Positions 43,030 to 53,636 of a DNA stretch of 64,000 bases are shown here, one piece after another. This DNA comes from Poa pratensis (Eukaryota; Streptophyta; Magnoliopsida; Poales; Poaceae). How positions within the stretch are numbered: the first letter of the stretch is position 1; every line of letters begins with the position of its first letter. The position numbers were made by a program, and so were the translations under genes. Below the pieces are notes generated by a model. The model was not told the DNA's origin and did no database searches. It saw only the letters and a list, made by a program, of their open reading frames with translations. The stretch covers positions 18,342,785 through 18,406,784 of the forward strand of contig CAMZMU010000123.1 of assembly GCA_947311845.1 (NCBI GenBank). The letters run 5' to 3'.

Positions 43030-46000
43030 TCACTTGAAGTACGATGAAATGTATAGTCTTACTCCAATGTCCACCGGACCATCCTCACCGCCAATTGCAT
43101 GAAGAACCACAGGGATGTCGCTCAGGTACCGTATCACCAGGGGCAGAGCTGCTGGGGCAACTTGAGCTTTCACCGCGTCATCACTCAGCAAAACTAAATC
43201 AGCAGCAGTGATACCACCAGCCTCTATTACTCCTGATTCATCTTTGTCTTCAGATAACATCAACTCAGATGGGTTCACCACCACTGCCACTTCCTCAATT
43301 GCTCTACTACATCTGTACTGGCTTCCCCTCCTTTGGGCAGGCTTGCTCCTGCTATCATCAAGCACCAATGTTCCAGTGGCTTCCAGCCATTCGAGAGATA
43401 ATCCCTCAACTTCATCATAGCATATTCTTCGCTCCATCTACATCAGAAATCACGATCATCAGGTGACCGAAGAACAAAACAAAAAAAATGGAGTTTTTTC
43501 ATCAGATGAGGTTAGGCGAAGTCATACGGAGAGCTTGGGCACATAGATTGACATGAACCTTGGTCCAACCCCCAAAACTCTAGCACTAGAGACCTGGGTC
43601 TGCAAAAGAAAAACCAAAAGCATTTTAAATAAAGCTTTGTCAACGAACTTAGTTGGAGAAGGCGAAAGATGATGATGCTCCATTATACCTCATTCCTCTT
43701 TAACAGAGCCCACATATAGAGCTTCTGTCCAGCATCTTCTGCACGACGACTAGCCCACTTCCTTTCATTACAATGTTCAGCAGCCTCCCCAAGAAGATCA
43801 GAATTAGGGACCTTAAACTTCTTAGCTGCAGCAGACAGTGCTTCTCTCCCTTCTTTGGTTTCAGCAGCATCCTTACTAAACTCGAGGCCTGTAAAGCATC
43901 TATCCACTCTTTCACAAGATTTAGTTTTGACTCCATTCCGCCCAGAGGACATTTCCCTTTGCTTCAGATACATCTGTTCAGCCTCAATTACTGCACTCAA
44001 TGTCCTGTGAACGATTATATCAGGATATCTTCGTAGTGGTGAAGTGAAGTGTGTATATAAAGGGACAGATAGCGCATAATGGGCCCAATCATCCTTCTTG
44101 TTTATCAGGTTCCCTGTGCAGAAGTATTCTGCTGACAACTTTTGCTTTGATGCATAAAACATGAGAATATCAAACAGAACAGGATCATCTTGCAATTCTT
44201 CCTTCATTCTACAAATTGAAAGATGAAGCTGACCAGATGACGAAGAATCCAATTCAAAACCATTTTTAGCACAAAATGCCTCAAACTCTCTGAGCTTCCG
44301 TTCATTAGGCTCAGGGTGCCTACGAAGTAAAGCACAATCAGGGAATGCATTTGATATAACTTCTGCAGCTGCCATATTCGCCAACAGCATTAACTCCTCA
44401 ACAATGAAACATGCATCCTTCCTTTCATAGTGATAGCTATCGCATGGAGCTCCATCTTCATCAAATAGGATCGTAGGCTTTGAAGTGTCAAGAGAGAGAG
44501 CTCCAGCCTTGAATCTAACTTCCTTCAGGTTTTTCGAGATCTCATATAGGCATCTGAGGGACTTTATAATATCCTCCTGTTTAAGCATGCCATGCACTTG
44601 AAGAGATGCAGCTGCAGATCTGAACTGGTTGGCATCACTAGAAATCAGATCTTGCACAAGATCATATGATAGCTTGCAGCATGAAAATATAATGGTACGA
44701 CCAATCCAACGATTAACTATGCTCCCATGAGGATCAATGTCCCAAATAACTGAAAAGGCAAGCCTGTCCACACCAGGATTAAGTGAAACAAGTTCTTCTG
44801 AAAGTCTTGAAGGCAGCATCGATATTTTGCGGCGCAAGGTGTAAACACTAGTAGATCGGATCTGAGCCTCAGCATCTAATGCAGTCTCTGGATGAACAAA
44901 GTAAGAAACATCTGCAATATGGACCCCAATACGGACAATTCCATCAGGAAGTGTCTCAATAGATATTGCGTCATCAAGGTCTGACGCAGTAGAAGGGTCT
45001 ATTGTAAAAGTCAAGACACTTCTCAGATCTTTTCTTGCTGCCAGTTCTTCCTGCGGAATCTTCCAGCTAGCGTCCGGGAGACATGCCATGGACGCAGGGG
45101 AAAATTTAGTATCACATATTGCATTCTCAAACAATATAGCATCCATGTGTGCTTCAACCTGTCCACCCTTTCCCAAGAATTGTACGACGCAAGCCCAGGG
45201 ATAGGGACTTTCCTCATTCCATTCATCAATCCGTGCAGCAACTAATTCCTTCTCAATAGCTATATCACCTTCTTGCAGCCTCTGTCTGATACTATCTGGC
45301 AAAGTGCTAATACTCACAATCATCTGAGGGAATTTGGGATCAGTAGGCAAGAGATGAACCAAGCCTGTCAGAGATGAGGATGCTATATGGTTCAGCCTCT
45401 TCGAACCCTGCACGCTCATCTGATTTCTCTGCTCTCCATCAGGGAATTCTGAGAAAGGAGCAAGGAAACCTACAACGGCACCACGGCGAGGAGACTTCTT
45501 TATGACAGATACAACTTTCCCAGTAGGGCGTCTGCTTGGGTGACTGCATATCACCGAACATATCATCTGTAATGCTCTTGCAGATTCGGTCTTTCCATCA
45601 TCCAAGTCCTCACAATTCTCTGGGACAATAGCAACCCCATTTTCACACAGACCAGCTTGACTAAAACCACTGTTCTTGTGATGGTTATGCATCCTGTCCG
45701 GAACAGGTTGGCCATTACCGCACTTTTCAAACTTGCAGCTGGCATCTGCCAGTCCTTTCTTCAAACTATGATTCCCATTTGTTTCACTAACTTCACGAGA
45801 AACAGAAACTCCTCCCGGGGCACGGGTGCATGCGATGTTTTGTCCTTTCATTCTAGTCCAGTAAACAACAGGATCCAGCGTGACGGCAACGATATCACCT
45901 TCAATCTGCAAAGTAGGTCATGAGAGAGCATATCATTGTAAGTAAAAAGAAGTTGAAACGTGGGACTACAACATATGATGGTCTATATCTGAGCAGAACT

Positions 46001-48243
46001 AAACATGCATGATTCCATATCTAACTCACAACACATTAAGACAAGAGAGTGCCTTTGTAGAAACATATTGCTAAAATATTTCCCATGCATGAACTGTTTG
46101 TACTAAATAAGGCGATCCGGAGAGTGTTTCTCAGGATTATAGCCACAGAAACAGATAATATACTTGCATACAGGATGCAGGTGAAAATTCGCTAAACGGA
46201 AAGGCTATATCTACGACTACAACAGAACATTTCATACACAGCAAAATGATCCCAACACAAACATAACTTATCATGCAGCTTTGCTTGAATCATTTACAGG
46301 TGCAAGAGCTCCTGAGGCAATCCGCTGCCACCTACTAAAAATTCAGGCTTCAAGCATGCTATTGGTCTATGGGCATACCACTTTGGTTGCAGCCGTAAGT
46401 TAAACTTGAAACACTTCTAAAGGGCATACCCTCTGGTTGCAGTACACATACGGGATCTATATGAAGAGCTATTCATATGTTTGTTTGTATGGCTGCAACA
46501 TCTCATGAATGGTGCATAAATATTTGAGGAGTATTCCCCCTATATGCTGATGATTGCTTGCCATTCCATTCACCACAATTTATCAAATCACATGGCAGAC
46601 TTTAAAGTCAGTTCAAAATCATGCCAAGAGCAGGTAATTTCTAATGCGCATGACCAATTTCTAGGAGAGCAAGCCAGACATAGGTTTCTAGCATGTTTTC
46701 TCCAAGTCACAAACAACCAAAAGTTCAACAAAAATCAAAAGGACAAGTCATGTGTCATGACAAACTAAATAGCACATGATGCAGAATGAAGAACACTGTA
46801 CTCCCTCTGATCCATAGTAAGTGTCGCAGTTTTGAACCAACCCCAGTTCAGAACCACGATACGTATTTTGGATCAGGGGAGTACATTTTGCAGTACACTG
46901 GATGATCCTATATGAAGAGTAATCCATGTGCTTGCATGTATGGACTGCACCATCCCATTCTGGATGGAGGGATAAATATTGGAGGAGAATTCGAACCATT
47001 CCATTAACCAAATTTATCAGTTCACATGGCAGACTTTCATGTCAATAAAAATCATGCTAAGGGCAGGTAATTTATAATGTGCTTGACCAATTTGCGGGAG
47101 AGCAACATAGGTCATGTGCATGATTTCTAGAATTGACAAGCACTCGGAAGTTGAACAAAAATAAAAATGCCCAATCAGGCAATCACGTGACATGACAACT
47201 GAAAAGTACATTATGCAAAATGACAAGCATAGTACAAATTTTGTTCTTAGGCTCGTGTCTGGCAAAGATGGAAAGCATTTTGTTCCCGAGTTCCTAGCAC
47301 ATCATAATAATTCCCAAAGTGGTCAATCAGGCAATTCAAGGTTGACACGACAGACTAAAAGAGGTATCATTAATACTTTGCACTATCCATCCACTAATAC
47401 TACCGTAAGAGGTTGCTACTAATTACACACACAGGTATAGCACCTCACACTTTTTAAAACATCCACAGGAGTTGCAGGTGTGTGCACCAAGTAGACATGA
47501 ACTTACCGCTCGGTTTTGCGCCGTCCCTGTAATGAGAATATCCACAGGAATGCCATCGATCGTGCAGTACGCCTGCAGCACCACAGATTTCAAACATTAG
47601 AACCCAGTAGCACAAAGCAGTAAAGCACAGAGGTAGTAGTATAATGAATAAGAAACAGATTATGAAGAAGTCCATGCTTGCCTCGTTCCTGTTGTGAGCG
47701 TTCACACGGAACTTCCCACTGAAGACAATCCCTCTCTGCACAGAGGAGGCAACAACAAAATCAACCCATCAGGTCACGCGAAGATGGTACTACGGCAGGC
47801 AAAGCTGCAGAAAACGTCTCACTGGCACGATCCACTGTCTATACCTCGAGGGCGTCCTCCACGACCTGCGGAGCCCAATGGGGCTGGAAGAAGAGCCTCC
47901 TGGGAGCTCCCCCGGCGCCCGTCCCCACGACGGGACCCCGGGGCTCGACGCGGGGCGGCGTGGGGAGCAGCGGGCAGGACGAGCGGCTCGTCCCCAACGA
48001 CTCCGCATGCAGCACGGCCTCGAGGCGGGAGCCCGCGCGAGCAGGCGGCGGCATCGATCTGCTGGGCCTCGGCCCCTGCGGCGGCGCGGAGAGGGCCTGC
48101 GGCGGTGGGGTGACGGGGGTGGCGGGCTGCTTGGGGCGGCGCGCGGGCCGTCGGCGGCGCCTTCGCTCGGCTTCCTCCTCCGTGTGGGGCGGCGGCGCGG
48201 CGTGGATGGGGACGGTGGCGGTGTGCTCTCCGGTGGCCCTCAT
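43030..48243 (-). CDS. DIS3L2: DIS3-like exoribonuclease 2 (SOV), RNB family
   Basis: Six exons: 48243-47845, 47735-47682, 47572-47507, 45905-43689, 43599-43528, 43437-43030. All junctions are in phase 0, giving about 1071 residues, close to Arabidopsis SOV as I recall it. The N-terminus is Pro/Arg-rich. Cold-shock/OB domains follow (GKFRVNAHNRNE, AYCTIDGIPVDILITG, EGDIVAVTLDP). The RNB domain has the metal-binding cluster DPSTASDLDDA at about 476-486, GIVRIGVHIADVSYFV, and the THFTSPLRRYPDIIVHR motif. The C-terminal S1-like region ends in VRLYISSYFK. It degrades cytoplasmic RNA 3'-5', especially uridylated RNA, independently of the exosome. There is no PIN domain, which separates it from DIS3. 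The intron after 47682 uses a GC donor. Longer upstream ATGs exist in frame; MRATGEH was chosen as the first plausible coding start after a GC/CT-rich leader. Confidence 0.93.
46445..47225. repeat. Diverged tandem duplication inside DIS3L2 intron 3
   Basis: Copy 1 (about 46445-46800) and copy 2 (about 46885-47225) share ordered blocks: TATATGAAGAG, CATTCCATT(C/A)ACCA, CACATGGCAGACTTT, GGGCAGGTAATTT or AGCAGGTAATTT, and TGCTTGACCAATTT or its GCATGACCAATTT variant. A short Stowaway lies exactly between them. Confidence 0.75.
46801..46881. mobile_element. Short Stowaway MITE in intron 3, 81 bp
   Basis: CTCCCTCTGATCC at the left and GGATCAGGGGAG at the right, flanked by TA (46799-46800 and 46882-46883). 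Internally deleted relative to the 160-bp copies. Confidence 0.85.
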
Positions 48244-51200
48244 GCGCGAGCAGCAGTCCCGTTCCTGAGCTGAGAGAGGAGAGAGGGGGAGGGGGAGGGG
48301 GATGCGGAGGTTCTGGGAGGCGGGGAGAGGCCGGGGGAACCCTAGATCTGGAGGAGGAGGAGGCGTGCGCTCCGTCGCCCTCTGCGCCGATACCGACGGG
48401 GGAGAGAGAGAGGGGAGGGAGTGATGGAGAGGGAGGGCGAGGCGGTGGCGGTGGCTTCGAGAAGGGGACAGGATATAATAGAGGGGGAGAGGCACGGAGG
48501 AGAAGGGACGGACGGCGCGGCGGTTTTGGTATATTGTTGGGCTGACCTGGTTGTGTTTGTGGTGGCGTATGTGGGGTGGTGGCGTCCGTGCTGCTCTCGC
48601 TCGCTCGCTCGACGGCGGGCAGGGTTTGGTCGGCGGCGGGGTGTGGGGTTGCGCCGCGCCGACTGTGTTTTTTCCCGACGCGTCGTCGCTTTCCCCCTCC
48701 CGGTGCCTACGCGAGATGTTGGGATCTTTGCTTTGGCTCTCTCTCGTGCTGCAGTGCTCTGTGGTGATCTGCTTTGTGAAATCGTAATCCATGATTTTTT
48801 TTACTCCGCACTTTTCTCTGGTTTAATAAAATCAAAATTTTGATCGAACAAATTTGTATCTAAAAGTATCAACAAAAAATGTCCAATGCAATTACATAAT
48901 CGTTTGTTCTCTTTATTATAGTCTTGAGGATGGCATTACATTAATCGGAGGGATGAAAACGCTAACGTGATTTTAGGGACGCGACACGTGTTTACCTCTT
49001 AGCCACGTGGAAAAAAGCGGCTAGAAGGCTATCTGTTTAGTGCTAGGTTGTAGTATATCTTCATGATATGGTGATGGTACTAGAAGGATTAGGCGCGCTT
49101 CTAATGTGCATCGCTGTGTTTTTTTATGTATATGGGTTGATCCTGAACTTTCTGTTTTCTACTGAGCTTGCGTGTGTTAATTAGTACTACTACTAAACAA
49201 TAAGCACTTATTCTGGCAATCCCATCCATATGCAACAAAAACAAAAGAAAAGCAAAATCCTATTTATAGGTACGAGGCAATTAGAGAAATTATGTACAAG
49301 AAAAAAAGGTGCATTCCAACTGAAACTCCAATTTTCCTTTAGTGTAGGGCTCTAAATTTTGCAACATCTCTACATGGTAGGAAAAGTAAAATCATTTTAC
49401 GGAGTTGTTCTTTGACAACAATATCATGTTCTTTTCCTGCTTCCAAGCATTTATCATCAGTGTAAGAAAGACCTAACAACATCATTTGCATGTTTTTTTT
49501 GGTCCAGAACGAATAAATAGTGCATCTCCTACATTTGGTTGAAATTACAAAAAACTTACCAGATCCGATGTTTGATAATCAAATAAGCATTAAAGAAGGT
49601 ATGAGAATTCGTGGGTTAGCTGTGTATGGTCATTCGAGTTACAATTATATTATTTTTTGTGAAAATTTAAAATAATGGAGAGAATGGTGAAGATATAAGG
49701 CAAAACCTGGCATTCTCCAGCTCTCACAAATCTGATATGGTCAGGTCTAGATGAGAAAAGAAGATAGCCAAAAGGGCACGTTCATCAGAATTAATAGGAA
49801 AAAGAAGAGTCATGAAAATCTTGTGTATTTAACATCTTGAAGGAAAACAAGAAGGTTGCTTTTGCTTAACATGAAGCACTATGATAGTGATGGATCGGAA
49901 TTAGTAAGAATCGCACGAAACAGACATACTGAGGTGTTTTTTCTTATTAATTGTAAGAGATAGCAAGAGATTACAGATAGATAAGGAATTGAAAGAAATA
50001 GCAAATCTAAAGAATTCATGTGCAGTGGATATGTTCAAATGTATCCTACTGGACAGTTCACTGGGCAACTACACTGCTCATTGGAATTCTGGAGCTACTA
50101 ATGATAGTTATGGGTAATATGGTTATGAAGATCATAGTTCGAAAGCAGTGGAGTAAAACTGAACCATTCGGTTTGTTTAGGTTCTAAGTGCACACTGGAA
50201 TACTGGATGCTTAATTAGTCATACTACAAAATTTTAATGGGACCACTAAGTTGATCATTTAATTCCTAAACCGGTTCCACCTAGTCTCACTTAGGCATAA
50301 GTTATTTCTGATAATGGGCATGTGTAAGTATCAATCAAAAATAGAATTGCAATCAGCTAGCCTATTGGTTTGTTGAACTCAATTATGTTGCCGAAATCTG
50401 AGTACATGCTACAATAATGTTGCTACCCATGCATATCACAGAAACTGGTTACACGTCTCGTTTGTGAGCTCACGGAAGCAACATGCTTGAATTTAATCGA
50501 GATTCATTCCATATTTTTCTGGTTGACAGTCCAAGGAATTTAACTAGTCAACAAGCTGGAAGATCAAGCATGCTCCATTATCTGAATTTGGCCTTGACCA
50601 CAATCAGAGCCTCCTCATCCCCTCCACCGACTTACTGAATGTCGCCCACCGTCCTCTCGCATCCATCACAGCCAAAGATGGCACCTCCAATGCCAACCAA
50701 AGAGCAGTCAACAAACGTGTTATTTTAAAGTTAATCATATTCAATTACGTAGAGGTTAAGAAATTACATTATCATGTTCCTTTAAGAAAACTTGACTTAA
50801 CATTTTAGCAAGAAAATAGAGTTCATGACAAGAAGTAGAACTCATGGCAAAGTCACTAATAGTACATGTCTACAGCCCACTGTACTGGAGTAATTCTTAT
50901 GTTGAGCTGATTATATATTACATAAATGATCCAGTTGACTTGTTCTTTAAAATTTTAATCAGGGTAAGGCGGTAAGCATAAAACTAATGTAGTATGGTTG
51001 TCATTTTATTAACGTACTATTTGGTGCTGGTAATATAAGGAAGGCTTGAACTTTCAAGCTATTGACATAAATAAAAAAATATGCTGCAACATGCATCAAG
51101 GAAATAAGAACTTACCTCCTGCAATGAACCATCTGAGCAGCCGCTGTGAATATAAGCATTTCCACATCAATGAACCATCTGAGGAATATAAGATAAGAGT

Positions 51201-52086
51201 ATCAATCAGCTTATCTTTATATATGCTCCGGAGCACAAGAAAGAATTCATCTTGTCAGGTAATTCTGCGGATGAAAACGGAGATGAGAGTCTTGAGCCCC
51301 TAGAGCGTCACCGGCTTGAGTGCACCGCCGACTACTGTGTCATATCATGATCCCCCCTGATCGCCGCTCCTGACATGGCCGCCACCGGGGCACACATGGC
51401 CAACAACTGTACGAGCTCGCGCTGCCTTAATCTTAACTAGGCATGCGCCATCGCCACGTACAGCTTGTCCAGACAAGGAGGAAGAGGGACCTGCACAAAA
51501 TTTCATAGATGCAGAAATGATGGAGATATATAAACATACTAATTAGTAAAAAGAACATCTGAGAAGGTGTACAACAATGGAAAGCCGAAATTAGTCACAA
51601 GCCTCCATAACCCCGTTTCTGATGAGACAATGAGAGGCAAAGAGCAGAGTTAATAGCCCACTCCTTTCTATAACTTAAAAATACCCTCGTACTCTCTTCT
51701 TCACTGGAGCTCACAGCGGACCAGATTCACCAGACCCCAGTTTCTGTAGCCCTAGGTTGAGGGCACCAGAGTAGGCCTACTATCAAGATTAGTTTCATTT
51801 CCGGAGATTTATTGAACACCAAAATCTTTGTTTATGCAATTGCTCTTCTTTTAACTTCATTTGCATGCAGAATCAGAAAAAAAATCCTTGCAACAAATGA
51901 AGAAAAACCTGAAATGGAAAATGAATGCTTTATAAGTGAACACAATATTAGTATGAACAAGCACCAATAATGATACCTAGCAGGTTAGAATTATCAGGGT
52001 ACAACTATAGACCAACTAACTTTCTTCTTGTGTAGTTAGACCTTGAGATATTTTAGTTTCAGGCAACCACAGGAAAAATAAGTGCA
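48244..52086. other. Intergenic region; promoter side of DIS3L2 then AT-rich DNA
   Basis: 48244-48480 is a GA/CT-rich leader or promoter region of the minus-strand gene. From 48800 to 52086 the sequence is AT-rich with no ORF I can support. GC-richer patches at 50590-50700 and 51290-51490 have no recognisable coding content. Confidence 0.5.
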
Positions 52087-52095
52087 CAAAGAACA
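52087..52095. repeat. 9-bp target-site duplication, left copy
   Basis: CAAAGAACA, repeated at 57247-57255 on the other side of the MULE-like element. Confidence 0.85.
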
Positions 52096-52169
52096 GATAA
52101 TTTTTTTTAATAATACATTTTTTTAATTAAATTCGAAAAATATTACGAAAAATGGCGAAATTCCAAAAA

Positions 52170-52350
52170 TAATACACCTTCGGCCAGATCTGGGCCGATA
52201 AGTGCCTGTCGGCCAGGGCTGGGCTGAAATGCCTGTCGGCCGATCCCTGCACATGTCAGAGCGACCTGTAGGCTAGTATTGGGCCGACAAGCTTCTGTCG
52301 GCCTAGGCCTAGCCGACCAGGTCCAGTCGGCTTAAGCTGAGCCGACTTCT
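52170..52350. repeat. Left subterminal array of GTCGGCC/GGCCGAC palindromes
   Basis: At least five half-site pairs of the form GTCGGCC-N5..8-GGGCCGAC or GTCGGCTTAAGCTGAGCCGAC-like variants, each able to form a hairpin. Sequences differ in the spacer but keep the GTCGGC/GCCGAC arms. Confidence 0.85.
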
Positions 52351-52367
52351 GCATGTATGTTTTTTCC

Positions 52368-52537
52368 GTCGTTCCCGCCATTTTCTCCTGCCCATTTTGT
52401 CCCGCCATCTTCTCCCGCCCATTTTGTCCCGCCATTCTCCTCCCGCCCTTTTTCTCCCGCCATCTTCTCCCGCCATGTTCTCCCGCCCGTTTCCTCCCGC
52501 CATTTTTCTCCCGCTCTTATTCTCCCGGGTGAGCTTA
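52368..52537 (+). promoter_or_regulatory. Ten-copy TCCCGCC array in promoter of the plus-strand MULE gene
   Basis: Ten or so copies of T/C-TCCCGCC(ATTTTCTCC) at about 16-bp spacing, ending just before a TATA sequence. The core resembles E2F sites (TTTCCCGCC), but only the first copy (TTCCCGCC) fits closely. Confidence 0.6.
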
Positions 52538-52543
52538 TATATA
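52535..52543 (+). promoter_or_regulatory. TATA box of plus-strand MULE gene
   Basis: TTATATATA followed by CCCC, about 65 bp before the ATG at 52607. A short upstream ORF (ATG at 52561, eight codons including the stop) lies in the leader. Confidence 0.6.
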
Positions 52544-52606
52544 CCCCAGCAGACGTTGTGATGGAGGCGTGCGGTGCGTGGTGATTTTCTTAGTCGCATA
52601 GGAAGG

Positions 52607-53326
52607 ATGTCTGGTAGTTCGGGTCGTAGTTTGGAAAATAGGTCATGGTGTGTTCTGTATGAAGCCGTAAGATGGACTGATGGTAGTATTAGGGAAGGTA
52701 GGCCGAAGAGCTGTTATAGGGAGCTAGTTAGTGAGACGGGCAACCTTCGTGAGCTGGGAGAAACTATAGCCAAAAAATACAAAATCCCGCATATGACCCC
52801 GATGAAATTTTAGATGAAATTGATGGGTGGCGGTGGAAGTGGCAGAGAGTGTATGAGCTAAAAGATATCGAGGCGGGTCTACGGGACATGCCTATGACTC
52901 CTAAGTCAAAGATAATCCATTTTTCGCGGGAGGCTTATGCATTTCACGTGGAGGTAACTGAGTACGAAAGTTTTATTTGTTAGAATAAAATGTTATTTGT
53001 CTGAAATATTTTCCTCTGCTATTGTTCTTGTGCAGCGCTGGCCCGCAGACGCACAGTTTCTGAACAAAGAGATCCCTCATTTTGGTTGGATGGAAGCTCT
53101 TTTTGGCGCTTGTCCTGATGGCCGTCCACAGAATGCATTGTACGCTGATGACGTGAAGAAGGCTATATCAAAGGCCAAAGCTGACAGTGATGATGATTTC
53201 ATGCCTCCTAAACGAGGGAACCGTAGACGTAAGTTTAAGAGTGTTGGCGCATCGAAGGCTGTCGCCGATGAAAATAGTGATGATGACTTCATGCCTCCAT
53301 CACGAACACGTGGCAGAGGGAAGTGA
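52607..53326 (+). pseudogene. Plus-strand MULE passenger gene (unrecognised, two exons)
   Basis: ATG at 52607 (MSGSSGRSLENRSWCVLYEA). Exon 1 runs to 52953 (donor GAG/GTAACTG), intron 52954-53035, exon 2 53036-53326. The first part is a Trp-rich globular domain (YEAVRWTDGSIREGRPKSCY). A one-base shift near 52795 moves the frame to YDPDEILDEIDGWRWKW and then MTPKSKIIHFSREAYAFHVE. Exon 2 reads RWPADAQFLNKEIPHFGWME and ends in two acidic/basic modules, each with DDDFMPP followed by an Arg/Lys-rich stretch, possibly nuclear or nucleic-acid binding. I do not recognise a family. The frameshift makes this copy a pseudogene, but the splice sites and C-terminus are clean. Confidence 0.55.
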
Positions 53327-53636
53327 AGTCGTTGATTAGAATTACTTTCGTACTCAGTTGCCTCCACGTGATTATAATTAGTTATCGTTGAGTTATATGT
53401 GAGACATATATGTACGTAGAACTACTGAAGTTGTAACGGAGAGTTGTGCTTGCATGTTAGATTAATGTATCGATGCAATGTGGAAGGATATGTGTCGTAC
53501 ATACATAATAATATGTCTCGTACATATATGTCTCACATACAAATCGAAATACATATATGTCTCACATACAAATCGAAATACGAATATGACCCAAAGATAT
53601 CACTGACCACGGCGTCGACCACATATACCGGAAGTC

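Noticed and set aside
48244..48792. In-frame N-terminal extension of DIS3L2 to an ATG at 48792
   Set aside because: The added Pro/Ser/Arg-rich text comes from a GA/CT-rich leader and promoter-like DNA; MRATGEH at 48243 is the more plausible start.
52574..52606. Extended start of the plus-strand MULE ORF
   Set aside because: The extension begins with GTG, not ATG; the first suitable ATG is 52607.
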